Assembly: GCA_003999685.1 (NCBI GenBank)
Contig: CP021224.1
Location: forward strand, 2,542,001 to 2,606,000
Direction of reading: 5' to 3'
From: Taiwanofungus camphoratus
Lineage: Eukaryota; Basidiomycota; Agaricomycetes; Polyporales; Taiwanofungaceae
DNA length: 64,000 nucleotides
Made by a program: the position numbers and the translations under genes. Numbering within the stretch: the first letter of the stretch is position 1; the number at the start of each line of letters is the position of its first letter. Shown here piece after piece: positions 22,201 to 32,581 of the stretch. The notes below the pieces were generated by a model that saw only the letters and a list, made by a program, of their open reading frames with translations, searched no databases and had not been told where the DNA came from.

Positions 22201-24248
22201 GCGTCGAAGGAGACAAGCTGGAGTTGATGCACTTCTGGAAGCGCCAGAAGGGGTATTCAACTTCCCGACCCCTCGGTCCAGATCTTACTATCCGGACTGA
22301 TGGACATGACGTCACTTTGCGAGCAAAGGACACAATGCGCTATCTTGGGTTCTTTTTAGACCCCAAGCTTAGCTTCCACGCACATGTGCGGTTCTACGCT
22401 AATAAGGCGGCCAGCACGTGCAATGCACTCCGCATGCTCGGTAACTCGGCACGCGGATTCCATCCTATCAACAAGCGGCGGCTTTATATAGCGCACGTCG
22501 TCCCGTTGATGCTATACGGCGCTCAACTGTGGTGGAACCCACAGTGGAAGGGTCTCAAATGGGCTGCAAAAGAACTGCAGACCGCTCAGTCCAGAGCAGC
22601 TCGGTGGATAACCGGCTGCTTTAAGACCACACCGATCGGGGCAACGGAGATGTTGGGTGGGTTGGTCCCCATCCGCATCCAGGTCGACAGGTACATGGAA
22701 AAAGCTGCACTTAGAGCGCGGCGAGTTCATGAAGGCCACCCAATGAGGGCTGCTCTTCCACCATATTGGGCGACCAACGTCACCAATATCACTGCGCCAT
22801 GGCCGCTTAACTCGCGACGTGGCAAAAAACAGGCTGCCACCCCCATGACGTTCATAGATCACATCGGGAGGCAGTCATCAGAAGACTTTGCACCACTCCA
22901 CCCGGAGGCGCGACCCGGCAATCGGGTTGTGGATCGGTACATTGATCGCTTCGAGCGGGTATTTTTGGATGGAAAAGGTCCAAACAAAAGCTCTCCTGAA
23001 TTCGCCGACTGGCTGGAGTACACCTGGTGGCCGGAATTCCGGCGCCAGCTGGCCCAGCCAGAAGGGCGAATGTTATTCACTGATGGGTCATATAAGAATG
23101 CACCCACAGTAAGATCTGGTAGCGCGTGGCTCGTCATTGACGGGGAAGATCACGTTGCCCATGGAAGATTCGGGGCCGGTAAGGTCCAGAGCTTCGATGC
23201 GGAGATGTTGGCATTGGCGCGCGGGCTGCGAGAAGCGGTCCGTGACGTCCCTGCCCACATCACCACCCTCACGGTCTGTTCCGATAACCAATCGGCACTG
23301 AACCAAATCTTTAAGCCGGAAGTCGGATCGTCGCAAATGGCAGCGATCATGGCTTCTCAACACGTTCGAGCGTTCCTCGATGCAGATGAACGCCGACGCA
23401 TCGTCCTTCTTTGGGTTCCTTCCCATAAAGGCATTTTTCAGAACGAGTTTGTCGACGAACTCGCGAAGAAAGCATTGGATGATCCCCAACCGGAATTCAT
23501 CTCACAATCGATGGCTCTTGCCCGGGTCAAGGCAAGGGTCAAAAAACAGTGGGGGACGCTAGTCGACAACCCCAGCTATCGTGGTCGACGGTTATGAAAA
23601 GTAACCGAGGACGCCCTACCGCTGCACGGAACTACGGCCAAGGGCACGTGGGTTTTGAAGGCAGCAGGCAAGTCCAACAAGGAGGTAGCACGCGTATGTC
23701 GCGTGCTTACTAACCATTTCCCTGGCGGTGAATACCGCTCTCGGTTCAATATCCCAGGCCCTCATCTCTGCTTGTGCGGAGCGGAGGAAACCAGGGAACA
23801 TGTGCTCTTCGACTGTCCATTCTGGATCAGGACGAAGCGCCAACAGGGTCCTCGTGATCCGCTTCTGATGGGGCCTCCTGAACAAAGGGGATGGACCCCG
23901 GACGACATAATGGAGTTCCTTCGGCTCAACCCGATGGTCTCCACCTTTGATTGGGCGGAGATTCTAGCAGAATCTCTGCTTGAAGCTGAAGCTGCGTGCA
24001 CGAGAACGTTCACTCGTGCCCGTCTTATGTGCCATACTGTTGGAAGACAAGCGGCCTGGCAGCGGTTCCATGCGGATCGACATCTAGATCCCGGCATGAC
24101 CACAGCCCTGGGTGGAAAGTACCGGGATTTCTGTGAGTGGTACGACGCTGAAGCAAAGGCGTTTGAAATGTACCATAACTGGATAGATGAGGGGATAGCG
24201 GAACCCAGTATCCGCGACGACCCCCACGTCAATCCGAACGATAACTGA
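19281..24248 (+). CDS. LINE polyprotein: endonuclease, reverse transcriptase, RNase H, zinc finger
   Basis: From the first in-frame ATG (19281) the frame spans 1655 codons. Residues 1 to about 200 are Ser/Pro-rich and unrecognised. The endonuclease starts at about residue 203 (VCVQEIF about 232, CGDFN about 345, SDHAVL about 433). Reverse transcriptase follows (YRPICLLN about 761, SQFYPSIN, GVGQGSSLSP, FYVDDGL about 927), then RNase H (FTDGSY about 1265, DAEMLAL, SDNQSA, PSHKG about 1382). After one in-frame TGA at 23595-23597 the same frame continues to a CLCG..H..C zinc-binding motif (about 1496) of the type at the C-terminus of many LINE proteins. The RT active site is intact; the TGA would remove the last 216 residues. 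Frame is open upstream of 19281 to the element edge. Confidence 0.9.
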
Positions 24249-24539
24249 GGCCTGAAACCTGTAGGGCTACACTCAGTTCCCTAAGTGATTTACTGACGGA
24301 ACGGATTTACCGGGCCGAGTAAACACACAGAGCATGAAAAACGGGTCGGGCGGGGGTTGGGTATGGCGTCCTATGGATGACTGTACCCTTCCTTTTGCAG
24401 GCCTTGTTGGATTACAAGCCCATGCCACATAACGAGGCCACTGAAAACTGTAGGTGTGCCGCTCATGCGGGCGCGGATGCCCACTTACTATCATTATTAC
24501 TCTACATGTACCTACGTTGTATGGAGTATAAACCTGAGG

Positions 24540-24543
<4 letters not shown>

Positions 24544-24571
<28 letters not shown>
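24544..24571 (+). repeat. Poly(A) tail of the LINE
   Basis: An uninterrupted run of 28 A residues at the 3' end of the LINE, directly followed by the right target duplication. Confidence 0.95.
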
Positions 24572-24572
<1 letters not shown>

Positions 24573-24585
24573 ACAGCACATCACA
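24572..24585. repeat. LINE target-site duplication, right copy
   Basis: Exact repeat of 19213-19226. Confidence 0.92.
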
Positions 24586-25717
24586 AGGTATTGATATCAA
24601 ACATTTGAGTGGCTGCCGGACAGTCCTAGGACGTTGAAGACCCTCCGGTAGTCCGGACGTCAAAAATCCCCACCTTGATCTAGTCGGGCGTCCGGAAATG
24701 AAATGAGGTGCGCTTATTCCGGCGCAGGCAGGCATGAACGGCGGGGACGGGGCATTCTGCGGACCGACATCGCTGTAACACTGCGCGAAGCGCTGCCAGT
24801 GAAGATTGCTCACGCGCGGCCCGGGAATAAGTACCTACATCGTTGTGTAGAACGCGTCGCTCCAAAGCAGAGGACGAGAAACATGAAGGAGTCCGACGGC
24901 ACACTGCCTTTCCGAAGCCGCCAGGAGGGCTTTATGTCCCGTCTAGGTAGTGCCATATAGCAGGCGACATACATAATACATACCGCCGTTGGTGAGCCCG
25001 CGCCTCCCGTCGTGCGCCGTCCTCGGCCCTACGATGCTGTAAGAGGCTCGAGTCGAAAACCCGACAACGCTCCTTGACAGGCTGGCACAAACAGCCCGCG
25101 CCTCTCCCCCCTCGTGGACCAACGCGGTGTCGCGCCGGACTCTGTATCACGCCACGGGGAACGATACAGAACACAGCGCCCCCCCTCCATCCGATCGGTG
25201 CGCCAGCCTGGCGGGTTCACGCCTCCTGCCATGCGCTACGGTTGCTGGCCGCCCGTTCCAAATCGACACGCTCGCCGACACGTCTTACTTACTTCGACGT
25301 TAGACACGAGAGGTCTCCGAGCCCCACGCACCCCGAGGCGACCCCCGCCTTGCCGCAGCGCACGCTGTTTCCTATTTCCCCGACGTCTCGCGCGCGTCAA
25401 ACGGGGTGCCCGCGAGAACATGCGTGCCGGTCGAGTCCGTGATGGTAAGAGCACGCCGGCGTAGGGGAGAGACCATACAGACGAATGGATACCAAGCCGC
25501 ACGTACTAGTACAGAGCACATCGTACACCTTACACCCTGCACCCTACACACTGTGCACCGCCACCGCCACCGCGAGACCTACACACGCACCCACATATCC
25601 GCATCCCAGCCCACACAACCAGCGGCCAGCAGAGAGCGAGGAAGCGGCGCCACCGGGAGATTGATTTGAAACTAAGAGGCTTGGGCGCGGGAGGGGGCGG
25701 GCGGGGAAACGAGGCGC
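24586..25717. other. No gene supported
   Basis: GC-rich DNA between the LINE insertion site and the thiolase stop codon. Open frames here are long only because stops are rare in GC-rich sequence. The first 100 bp contain several TCCGG-centred short repeats. Confidence 0.5.
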
Positions 25718-27199
25718 TCACTGCTCGGAGACGAAGACGGCGGCCATGCCCATGCCCGAGCCGATGCACATGCTCGTGACGAAGATCTTGCCGCCCGTCT
25801 GCTTGGCGATGTTGAGGCCCGTCACGATCTGCCGTGCGCCCGCTGCGCGCGACGGCGACGGCGCTGCGTGTCAGTACAGAGCGGGAGAGGCAGGCACAGG
25901 GCGAAACACGCACTCGACCCGAGCGGGTGCCCGATGGCGATCGCGCCGCCCCAGACGTTGACGCGGTCCTCGTCGATGCCGAGCTCGCGCACGCAGTACA
26001 CGGCCTGGCTCGCGAACGCCTCGTTGATCTCGAAAAAGTCCACGTCCGCGCGCGCGATGCCCGCCTTGTCGAGCACGCGCGGGATCGCGTACAGCGGCCC
26101 GACGCCCATGATCCGCGGGGGCACGCCCACCGCCGCGGCGGCGACGAACTTGCCGAGGACCGGCAGGCGCAGGCGCTGTGCGGTCGAGCGGCGCGCGAGG
26201 AGCACCGCGGCGGCGCCGTCCGAGACTTGCGACGCGTTGCCTGGCGCGCACGGAGGTCAGCGATGAACAGACGGGCGGAGGGTGTGGATGCCCACCGGCG
26301 TGCGTCGTGCCGCCCTCCGCGAATGCAGGGCGGAGCTTTGCGAGGCTCTCCGCGGTCACGCCGTCCCGCACGCCATCGTCAAAGTCGACGAGCCTCGTCC
26401 CCTCCTTCTCCGTCTTCGGGTCCACCCACGGCGCGTCGATGGGCACGATCTCGGGCGCAAACCTGCCCTCCTTCTGCGCGCGCGCGGCCTTTTGGAACGA
26501 GCGCGCGGCAAAGGCGTCCTGTGCGGTGCGGGGGACGCTAAAGTCGGCTGCGACGTTCTCGGATGTGAGCCCCATGGGGATGAGGCAGTCCTCTGCCAGC
26601 GGGTGGGCAAGGACGGCAGATGAGAAGCCGTCCGGGTTGGCGCCGGCGTTGTAGCCGAACGTCATGCTCTCGACGCCCGCGCCTGTGGGGGGGTGTCAGC
26701 AGAGGGAAAGCCGGGATGCACGGGGACTCACCGATGCCAATGTCGATCTGCCCTGCGCGGATGAGGGCGGCGATGTTGTTCACGGCGGCGAGGCCGGACG
26801 AGCACTGGCGGTTGACGGTGCTGATAGGCGTGGAAACGGGGATGCCGGCGTGGAGAGCGGCCATACGGGCTGCGTTGGCACCCCCGCCGGGCGGAAGGAC
26901 GTTGCCCACGGTGATGTCCTCGACGAGCGCAGGGTCGAGTCCTGCACGGGTGTAGGTAGCACGGAGGACAGCAGAGAGGATTTCTTCGGGGCGGGTGTCC
27001 TTGAAGCCGCCCTTCTTGGACTGGGAGGGGAGTCAGAGGCCGCACCAGCATCGGGGGCGCGCCACCAGAGATGACGCACCTTTGTGATGGCAGAGCGCAG
27101 GGCAGAGACGATGACGACATCGTCATCGTGCTTGGCGAGTATCTTTGCCTTGCCCGAGGGAGACACGAAGCTAGAGACGGCGTGGGCGATGGCGGACAT
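25718..27199 (-). CDS. 3-ketoacyl-CoA thiolase (acetyl-CoA acyltransferase)
   Basis: Thiolases cleave 3-ketoacyl-CoA with CoA to release acetyl-CoA, the last step of fatty-acid beta-oxidation. Five exons (27199-27080, 27020-26732, 26682-26296, 26240-25914, 25842-25718) give 415 residues, the usual length for thiolases of the peroxisomal type. Catalytic signatures are complete: acyl-accepting Cys113 in NRQCSSGLA, His370 in GGAIAIGHPLG, and Cys400 in CIGSGMGMA. The middle of the protein also reads as typical thiolase (VGNVLPPGGGANAAR, EINEAFASQAV). I see no PTS1 at the C-terminus (VSEQ) and no good PTS2 nonapeptide in the first 40 residues, so peroxisomal location is not shown; a cytosolic or mitochondrial form is possible. 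The gene is intact and has no functional neighbours in the window. Confidence 0.95.
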
Positions 27200-30100
27200 G
27201 GTCGGTGCTGCAGTCGCTGGCAGAGGAGAGGAGACGAGTGCATGGATTGGCAGCGATCGGGTTTTGATCGACTGCCGTTGGGGAGCGGACCTGTCCTGTC
27301 CCGGTGTTGCCGGGCCTCGCGCCTTTCACGTGTCTGTCCCCACCCGTCTGATGACCCCTTTGGGGTTAGGGTCTGCATGCTCCCGTCGGCCAGCCATCCG
27401 TGCATCCCACGCTCGCGCATCTGCCATCCCATCCTCGCTTCTGGCACCCCGCGACCCGTACCCAAGATCGTTGGGGATCACCTTGCGAACGCCGGCCCTC
27501 TGCTGCCTCCGATTCCGTTCTCACCGGTGCCCGCACTCAAGCCACACCACTGATGGCTAGCCGCCGGAAAACACCGCTCCGAGGACCGTGAGTATGGACG
27601 AGACATACCACGCCCAGAGTATGTGTGTGGCAGACGCGGGCCTTCGTTGCGATGCATTAGCACCGCGCTCCGTACGCGAGTACTCGGGACGATGAGGGCA
27701 GGCGCCTCATACATCCATCTAGTCCATCCAGCTCCGTAGAACGTGTCGTTTCCCAGTGTAGGCTTTAAGCTTGGTGTGTGAGGCTCCCTCGTTGCTCATC
27801 TGCACAGCGTCACGAGACACCTAATCCACACAACTCGCGAGGGGAACAAACTGGTTTGCAGGTAGCAAGTACACCTTTTATACCCACAAGCCATAGAAGC
27901 CGGGGGAGCACACATACTAATTAGGCAATTGTAGTACTCTAATAGGAAGGAGACTGCTAGCGAGTCTGCTGGAACAGATCGAGCTTGACGAGTCTGGATC
28001 CACCGTGACGGCGGGGTATAAAGAGGTTAGTCCCTCTCAGAGCCCTGAGATCTGAGAGCTTGTTGTTCGGCAGCTGCCCGTTTCGCTGCACCCTAACCCT
28101 CCTTCCGTATTGGGCTTGACTTGACTGAATGGGATGTGTCAGGTCGTCCGCCAACATCACCTATGAAGCTAAGCTTCAAGGGGAGGATGCACTCACTGCA
28201 TGTTACTGCGATCCATACTGGTTCATGGCGTGGTCCGGTTTAGCTAGTCTCCCACGCCAATACAGCTGTCCTACAGGATAAGTAATTATTCAATCGCGTT
28301 CGGGCTACATCAGAAGATGAGCGAGTTATTCTTTTCTGAATAAAAGGATCACTTCTGGCGGAACACTCAGCCTCCAGATTAAGTGGAGGGAAACTGGCCA
28401 AAATAAAAATCATCCGTTTGCTTTGCACAGATATCTTGCGGCAGTTGGGCGGTCGTCTCGTCGATCATCCATACTACCTATCTAATATCTGATCGGGATG
28501 GTTCCAGCAGAGGAGGTAGCGAGAGCGTGCTGCAGAAACCGAGAGATGGTGGTTACAGCTGTGTCGGAAAACTGATGCTCACTGTTCTGATCCTATATAT
28601 ATTTGGGGGACTGTCAAGAGAATCACCCACCCTCGCCGCTCATGTGTCTGCACAAGGGTATGCCGAAACAAAGGCTTTCGACGACATCCGCAGACGCCCG
28701 GCTAGCTTAAGGTTTGTGTTCCTTGGTGTCCAGACTGCCAGAGCGGCCTGACATCCCACATTCGTGTTGGCGCTGTTAATGAGTTCTTCAAAATCCTGAC
28801 TTCCTATTTGGACCATACGTGCTGATTGCATTTTCTTTGAGCGCGTTTTCAAGCGACTTTATGTACGTGTAAGCAATGCACACGAGCTCCTAAACCATAT
28901 CAACTAGTCTCGTACCCAGGCGGCGTCGGTGATGGTGGAGTGCTACCACAGTACACGGTTTGGGTGCAAGATCACCGGCACTACTTGCCATCGGTCGAAA
29001 TATTGCTCGCCCTTGTCTTCCGGCACAATCTCCGTCGAGTTCCTGCTGCACGCATCCCATTCGAGGCCAGTTCATCGTAGGACTAAGCCCATGCGTCTCC
29101 CTGGATCTGCCATGAATCCATCTGCTCGCAACATTGGCTGGACCATCGTTTCAATGCCTCGTTCAGCGAATAGCGATCGCCCATGGTGACCAGTCCTTGC
29201 TCGGAGATCACTTCCCGTGGCTGTGTGCCAGATGACCGCCGCCCGTCAACAGACCATGGCACCCGCTCTCACGCCCTCTCTCTCTCTTTCGCTGCGCCGT
29301 GGCGGATTCACGCGGGCTAGAGGGCGGACACTGCTGTACTCCGGATGCGCTCGTCCTCCAACTGGCTCGTGCCGCGCTTCAACGTTCTCAGACATCGCCG
29401 CGCCATGTGCCTAGGCCACGGTTTGCTCTCCACCATAGTCCTTCCAGTCTGTCTCGTGCCCGCTTATCTACGCACTGCGAGTGGGGAGAGGTAGCAGGGC
29501 CGCGAATCCCCACCGATCAGCCCTCGCCGGTCTACCGTCATCGCCCCCGCCCGCGGCACCGTTTCCGCAAAGCCTGCTGAACGCGAGAGTGGTTGCGGCC
29601 AGGTTCCCCGGCGTAGATGCGGTGCCCGGGTACAGGCGCCGCTACTTCCCTCCCTGCATACGTTCTCACGCCTGCAGCATGGTACAGAACAGCCCGCCTG
29701 TCCGCCCACCCGCGAGTCTGCACGTCTCCGTATTTGCTCGCTAGACGGGCAGGGACACCATATCTCTCGCTCTGGTTCTGACGCGCTCGGCAATGCGGAA
29801 ACCTCCCTGTTCCAGGGACCAGTGGCCGTCGTACGTGCGCTGATGGGGGCTGGTCCTGCGTGTAGACACCTGCAATGCGGCGTGTGGTCTCTGCCTTCTT
29901 TCCCTATGAGCATGATAACCATTGTACTCCTGCCGTGCCCGTAACGGTGGTATCTGGGACTCGCATTCATATGTCGATGCCCTTCTTTGATCACGGCTCA
30001 CGGTGGATCCCCTAGACAAGATCCACCCCCCGAATTCGCTCTAGCGCTTGACTGCGACAGGGATCATCGTCCGCTCTCTAGAGATGGTTCTCCCCATACC

Positions 30101-30731
30101 GACGATGTGGAGGGGTCAGAAGGGCACCTCCAGGATGGACAGGTTCTCAGGTCTCAACGCTGAGCCCGTGTGCGTCCTTTTCGTGATTTCCAGTGGTGAG
30201 ACATGGGTCGAAATGATACCCATTGCATGTGTGGGTTTTGCGGCGTGGAGAACCGGTGCGCACTTAGTCAGGCCGATTGCAACGGTGCGGAGCACCTCCC
30301 AGCAGCAGGGGTGTGCATATCAATCCTAGGGCCGGTGAATAGCCATGCCCCATCGACCGAGGCGCTCTGTCATAGTGCTGATCGGCATCGTACATATACG
30401 TTCCGCAAACCCAGAGTTTTGAGGATCACTCCTGAATGCGCAACTTTAGGAATACTGCAAGCAATGATATATACCCGCAAGAAGACGAGATAAATTACGT
30501 TGATATATAATCAAGATAGATAAATAGGTTATGAAGTAGGATGGGCTATATGTGGGATACACAGGACACAATACACAGAAGAATACAGTGACCTGGCTTC
30601 TGGTCATACAGGCATCACGTACCGAACAACACGGCTGACGCTAGCTGATAGCTGCAGGGGATGAACAGACGGTTGAAGACATGAGCAACGGCCAAAATCG
30701 AAGATGACGCGTAGAGAATGTCAAGCAAACA
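27200..30731. other. Long stretch without a supported gene
   Basis: Upstream of the thiolase (27200-27700) the DNA is GC-rich and may hold its promoter. From 27.7 to 30.7 kb there are only scattered short frames on both strands (for example near 28530, 29300, 29470-29990 and 30050-30330). None has domain motifs or splice-consistent continuation. Confidence 0.45.
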
Positions 30732-31493
30732 TCATTGAGGTTGCGAAGTCGGCAGCTCAAGAGCCTCCATGAAGACCTCGTACGTCATCAGCTCGTCCAA
30801 GCGTTCATGTGGGCGTAACATCTTGGCACCGATTGACTGTGTCTTCTCCCATTCACCTTGGGCTTTCGCCCTTTCCCATTGAAAATCCAAGCGATTGAGG
30901 CCCAGTCGTGCGATAGATTCAGAGTTGAACTCAACGCGAAGCGGGGCGACCCAAGCATTAGCCAGCGCCAATTCACCAGAGTTGGTTTGGGCCAACAGGT
31001 GCTCCAAGATCTTCGCCAACGGCAGAGAACTGTCATCCTCGATCCCGACGTGACGCTGCAGATACATGTTCACATGTCTGATGGGTAGTGTATACTGCTT
31101 AAAGGCGGGTATGTCCTCTGGGCCAAAACCCCAGACCGCATCAACGAACTCATGGACGGGCAGCCCGCGATAGATCTTGTCTCCGACGTGCTCGCGCGCA
31201 CACCACCTGGTGCTTGCGTTCATAATACTATCACCGGCGTAATAAGTAGCGTGTGATTTCAGCCGTGCCACTGTAGGCTCTACAGCGATGCAGTATCAGC
31301 ATAAGGAAACTTCCCCGAGAGAAAGGTGGGGGTTGTTCCGGTCTTATGTGTTGAGTACCAATACCTTCTCGGCCGCGGTTTGAGCTCGTCTGTCTCCTTC
31401 ATGTGTACAGGCAGAGATTTCCACTCACGCTCTGGCACATCGTCGCTCGTCTCTGAGCAGTAGCCTTCAGTACCAGTGTGAGAGGCAACACAT
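30732..31493 (-). pseudogene. FunK1 copy E: N- and C-terminal ends fused, kinase domain deleted
   Basis: This is the inverted twin of the 5' part of copy B, and carries the same exon-1 frame problem near 31490. The second exon (open from 31271) follows copy B to NSGE. At 30972 it passes in frame to LALANAWVAPLR, which resembles the post-kinase helix (TWVRPLR) of the other copies, and continues to the family C-terminus (MTYEVFMEALELPTSQPQ). About 550-600 residues with all kinase motifs are missing. The remaining frame of 179 residues is open, so a short kinase-less protein could be made if transcribed. Confidence 0.8.
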
Positions 31494-31656
31494 CATGACA
31501 TTGTTCCGATTGGCTATAGAGGAAGGGTGACAGTTAAAGCAATTCCTGTGATGGTATGAATACGAGCAAGACCAGGACATGGTGAGTTTTGCGGATTGTC
31601 TTGGTAGATCCTGAGAGCATAGTGTCCATTTCTTTATAATCGATCGAGGGTGGCCC

Positions 31657-32204
31657 CTAGGTAATAAAGAAAAAGTCCCCCGCTCTCACGATGCGACTCC
31701 GGTAGTCAATCTGAAATACTCGGTGTACGTCTTTGCCGCTAACAACATGCGCCAAAAGAAAGCTTGTCGAGTTTGGTTCCAGCATCCTTGGCGGAGGAAG
31801 ATGGGGATCGTATCGACACCGCATAAACAAGTTCAGCTGGCCGATCGGGAATGCGTAGTCTGGAATTTCAGGAATGTCGTCGGGCGTAGAGTCCCAAACG
31901 GCGCAAACGAACAGGCAGCCCATGATGAATTCTGTCTCTGAAGTGCGCCACGATGTACCGCTTTACCCTTTCATCCATAATGACGCCGTCGTCTCCTGTA
32001 ATGCTACGAAGAGCCAATGGTCTGAGAAGCATCGTATGCAACCCCGTGTCTGCAAAAATGATATAGAATGAGATTCTACATATACCAAGCATTGTCCTCT
32101 ATCTTACCTGTCGACAAGGCATCTAGACGCAGTGTTCTGGGTACGTCTGAGTTCCATGTGGGCGTAGGCTCAGATTGATGTAGTCGGTCCGAAAATTGTG
32201 TCAT
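31657..32204 (-). pseudogene. FunK1 N-terminal fragment (inverted twin of 7629-8176)
   Basis: Base-for-base counterpart of the fragment at 7629-8176, with the same start exon, intron and frameshift. I see only a few substitutions, such as an Arg/His difference in the FRDRI-xHGLP segment. It stands head-to-head with copy A'. Confidence 0.75.
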
Positions 32205-32379
32205 GGTATTGTGTAACCAAGATGCGTAGCTGGGGGGCGGTTGTATTGATACAGCACCTCGCTAGTAGCACATAATGAGGAGTACAAAATTTCGAGATCG
32301 AGAAGTAAACAGACATGATAGTGGCAGATGTCCTGAAATATCACAAGCTGCGACTTTGGGCGCTTTGAGAGCATACGGT

Positions 32380-32484
32380 CACGTGGTCGCGTTTCCATTG
32401 TCCTGCGTCCAGCCACGGTCAACGTGAGCAGGCCACAACTTCACCTGGCCACACAAGCTTTGGCCACCGTTAGTTGCTTATAAG
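32380..32484 (+). promoter_or_regulatory. Conserved upstream module of FunK1 copy A'
   Basis: CACGTG (32380-32385), GGCCAC boxes at 32447-32452 and 32462-32467 and CTTATAAG (32477-32484) precede the ATG at 32582. An extra GGCCAC lies at 32431-32436. Confidence 0.5.
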
Positions 32485-32581
32485 AGGCAAAATGGAAATG
32501 ATGTCTTCAACATACTCATTCTATTCTTTTTGGATCCGCTTCCGTTACTACCTCCCTCCATCCAACCAAAGCGATATTATA

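Larger units (their letters stand above)
19227..24571 (+). mobile_element. LINE (non-LTR) retrotransposon with endonuclease, RT and RNase H
   Basis: Bounded by a 14-bp target duplication and ending in a 28-bp A tail, so both ends are defined. It encodes one long ORF of apurinic-endonuclease, reverse transcriptase, RNase H and C-terminal zinc-binding type, the order seen in I/Tad1-like fungal LINEs. There is almost no 5' leader: the reading frame is already open at the left junction. This suggests 5' truncation during insertion, or a single-ORF element; an upstream gag-like ORF1 is not present. The sharp duplication and nearly intact ORF indicate a fairly recent insertion compared with the gypsy elements in the window. 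Confidence 0.92.

Noticed and set aside
25834-27553. Plus-strand open frames up to about 235 codons across the thiolase
   Set aside because: They are antisense shadows of the five thiolase exons, have no motifs and cross the introns.
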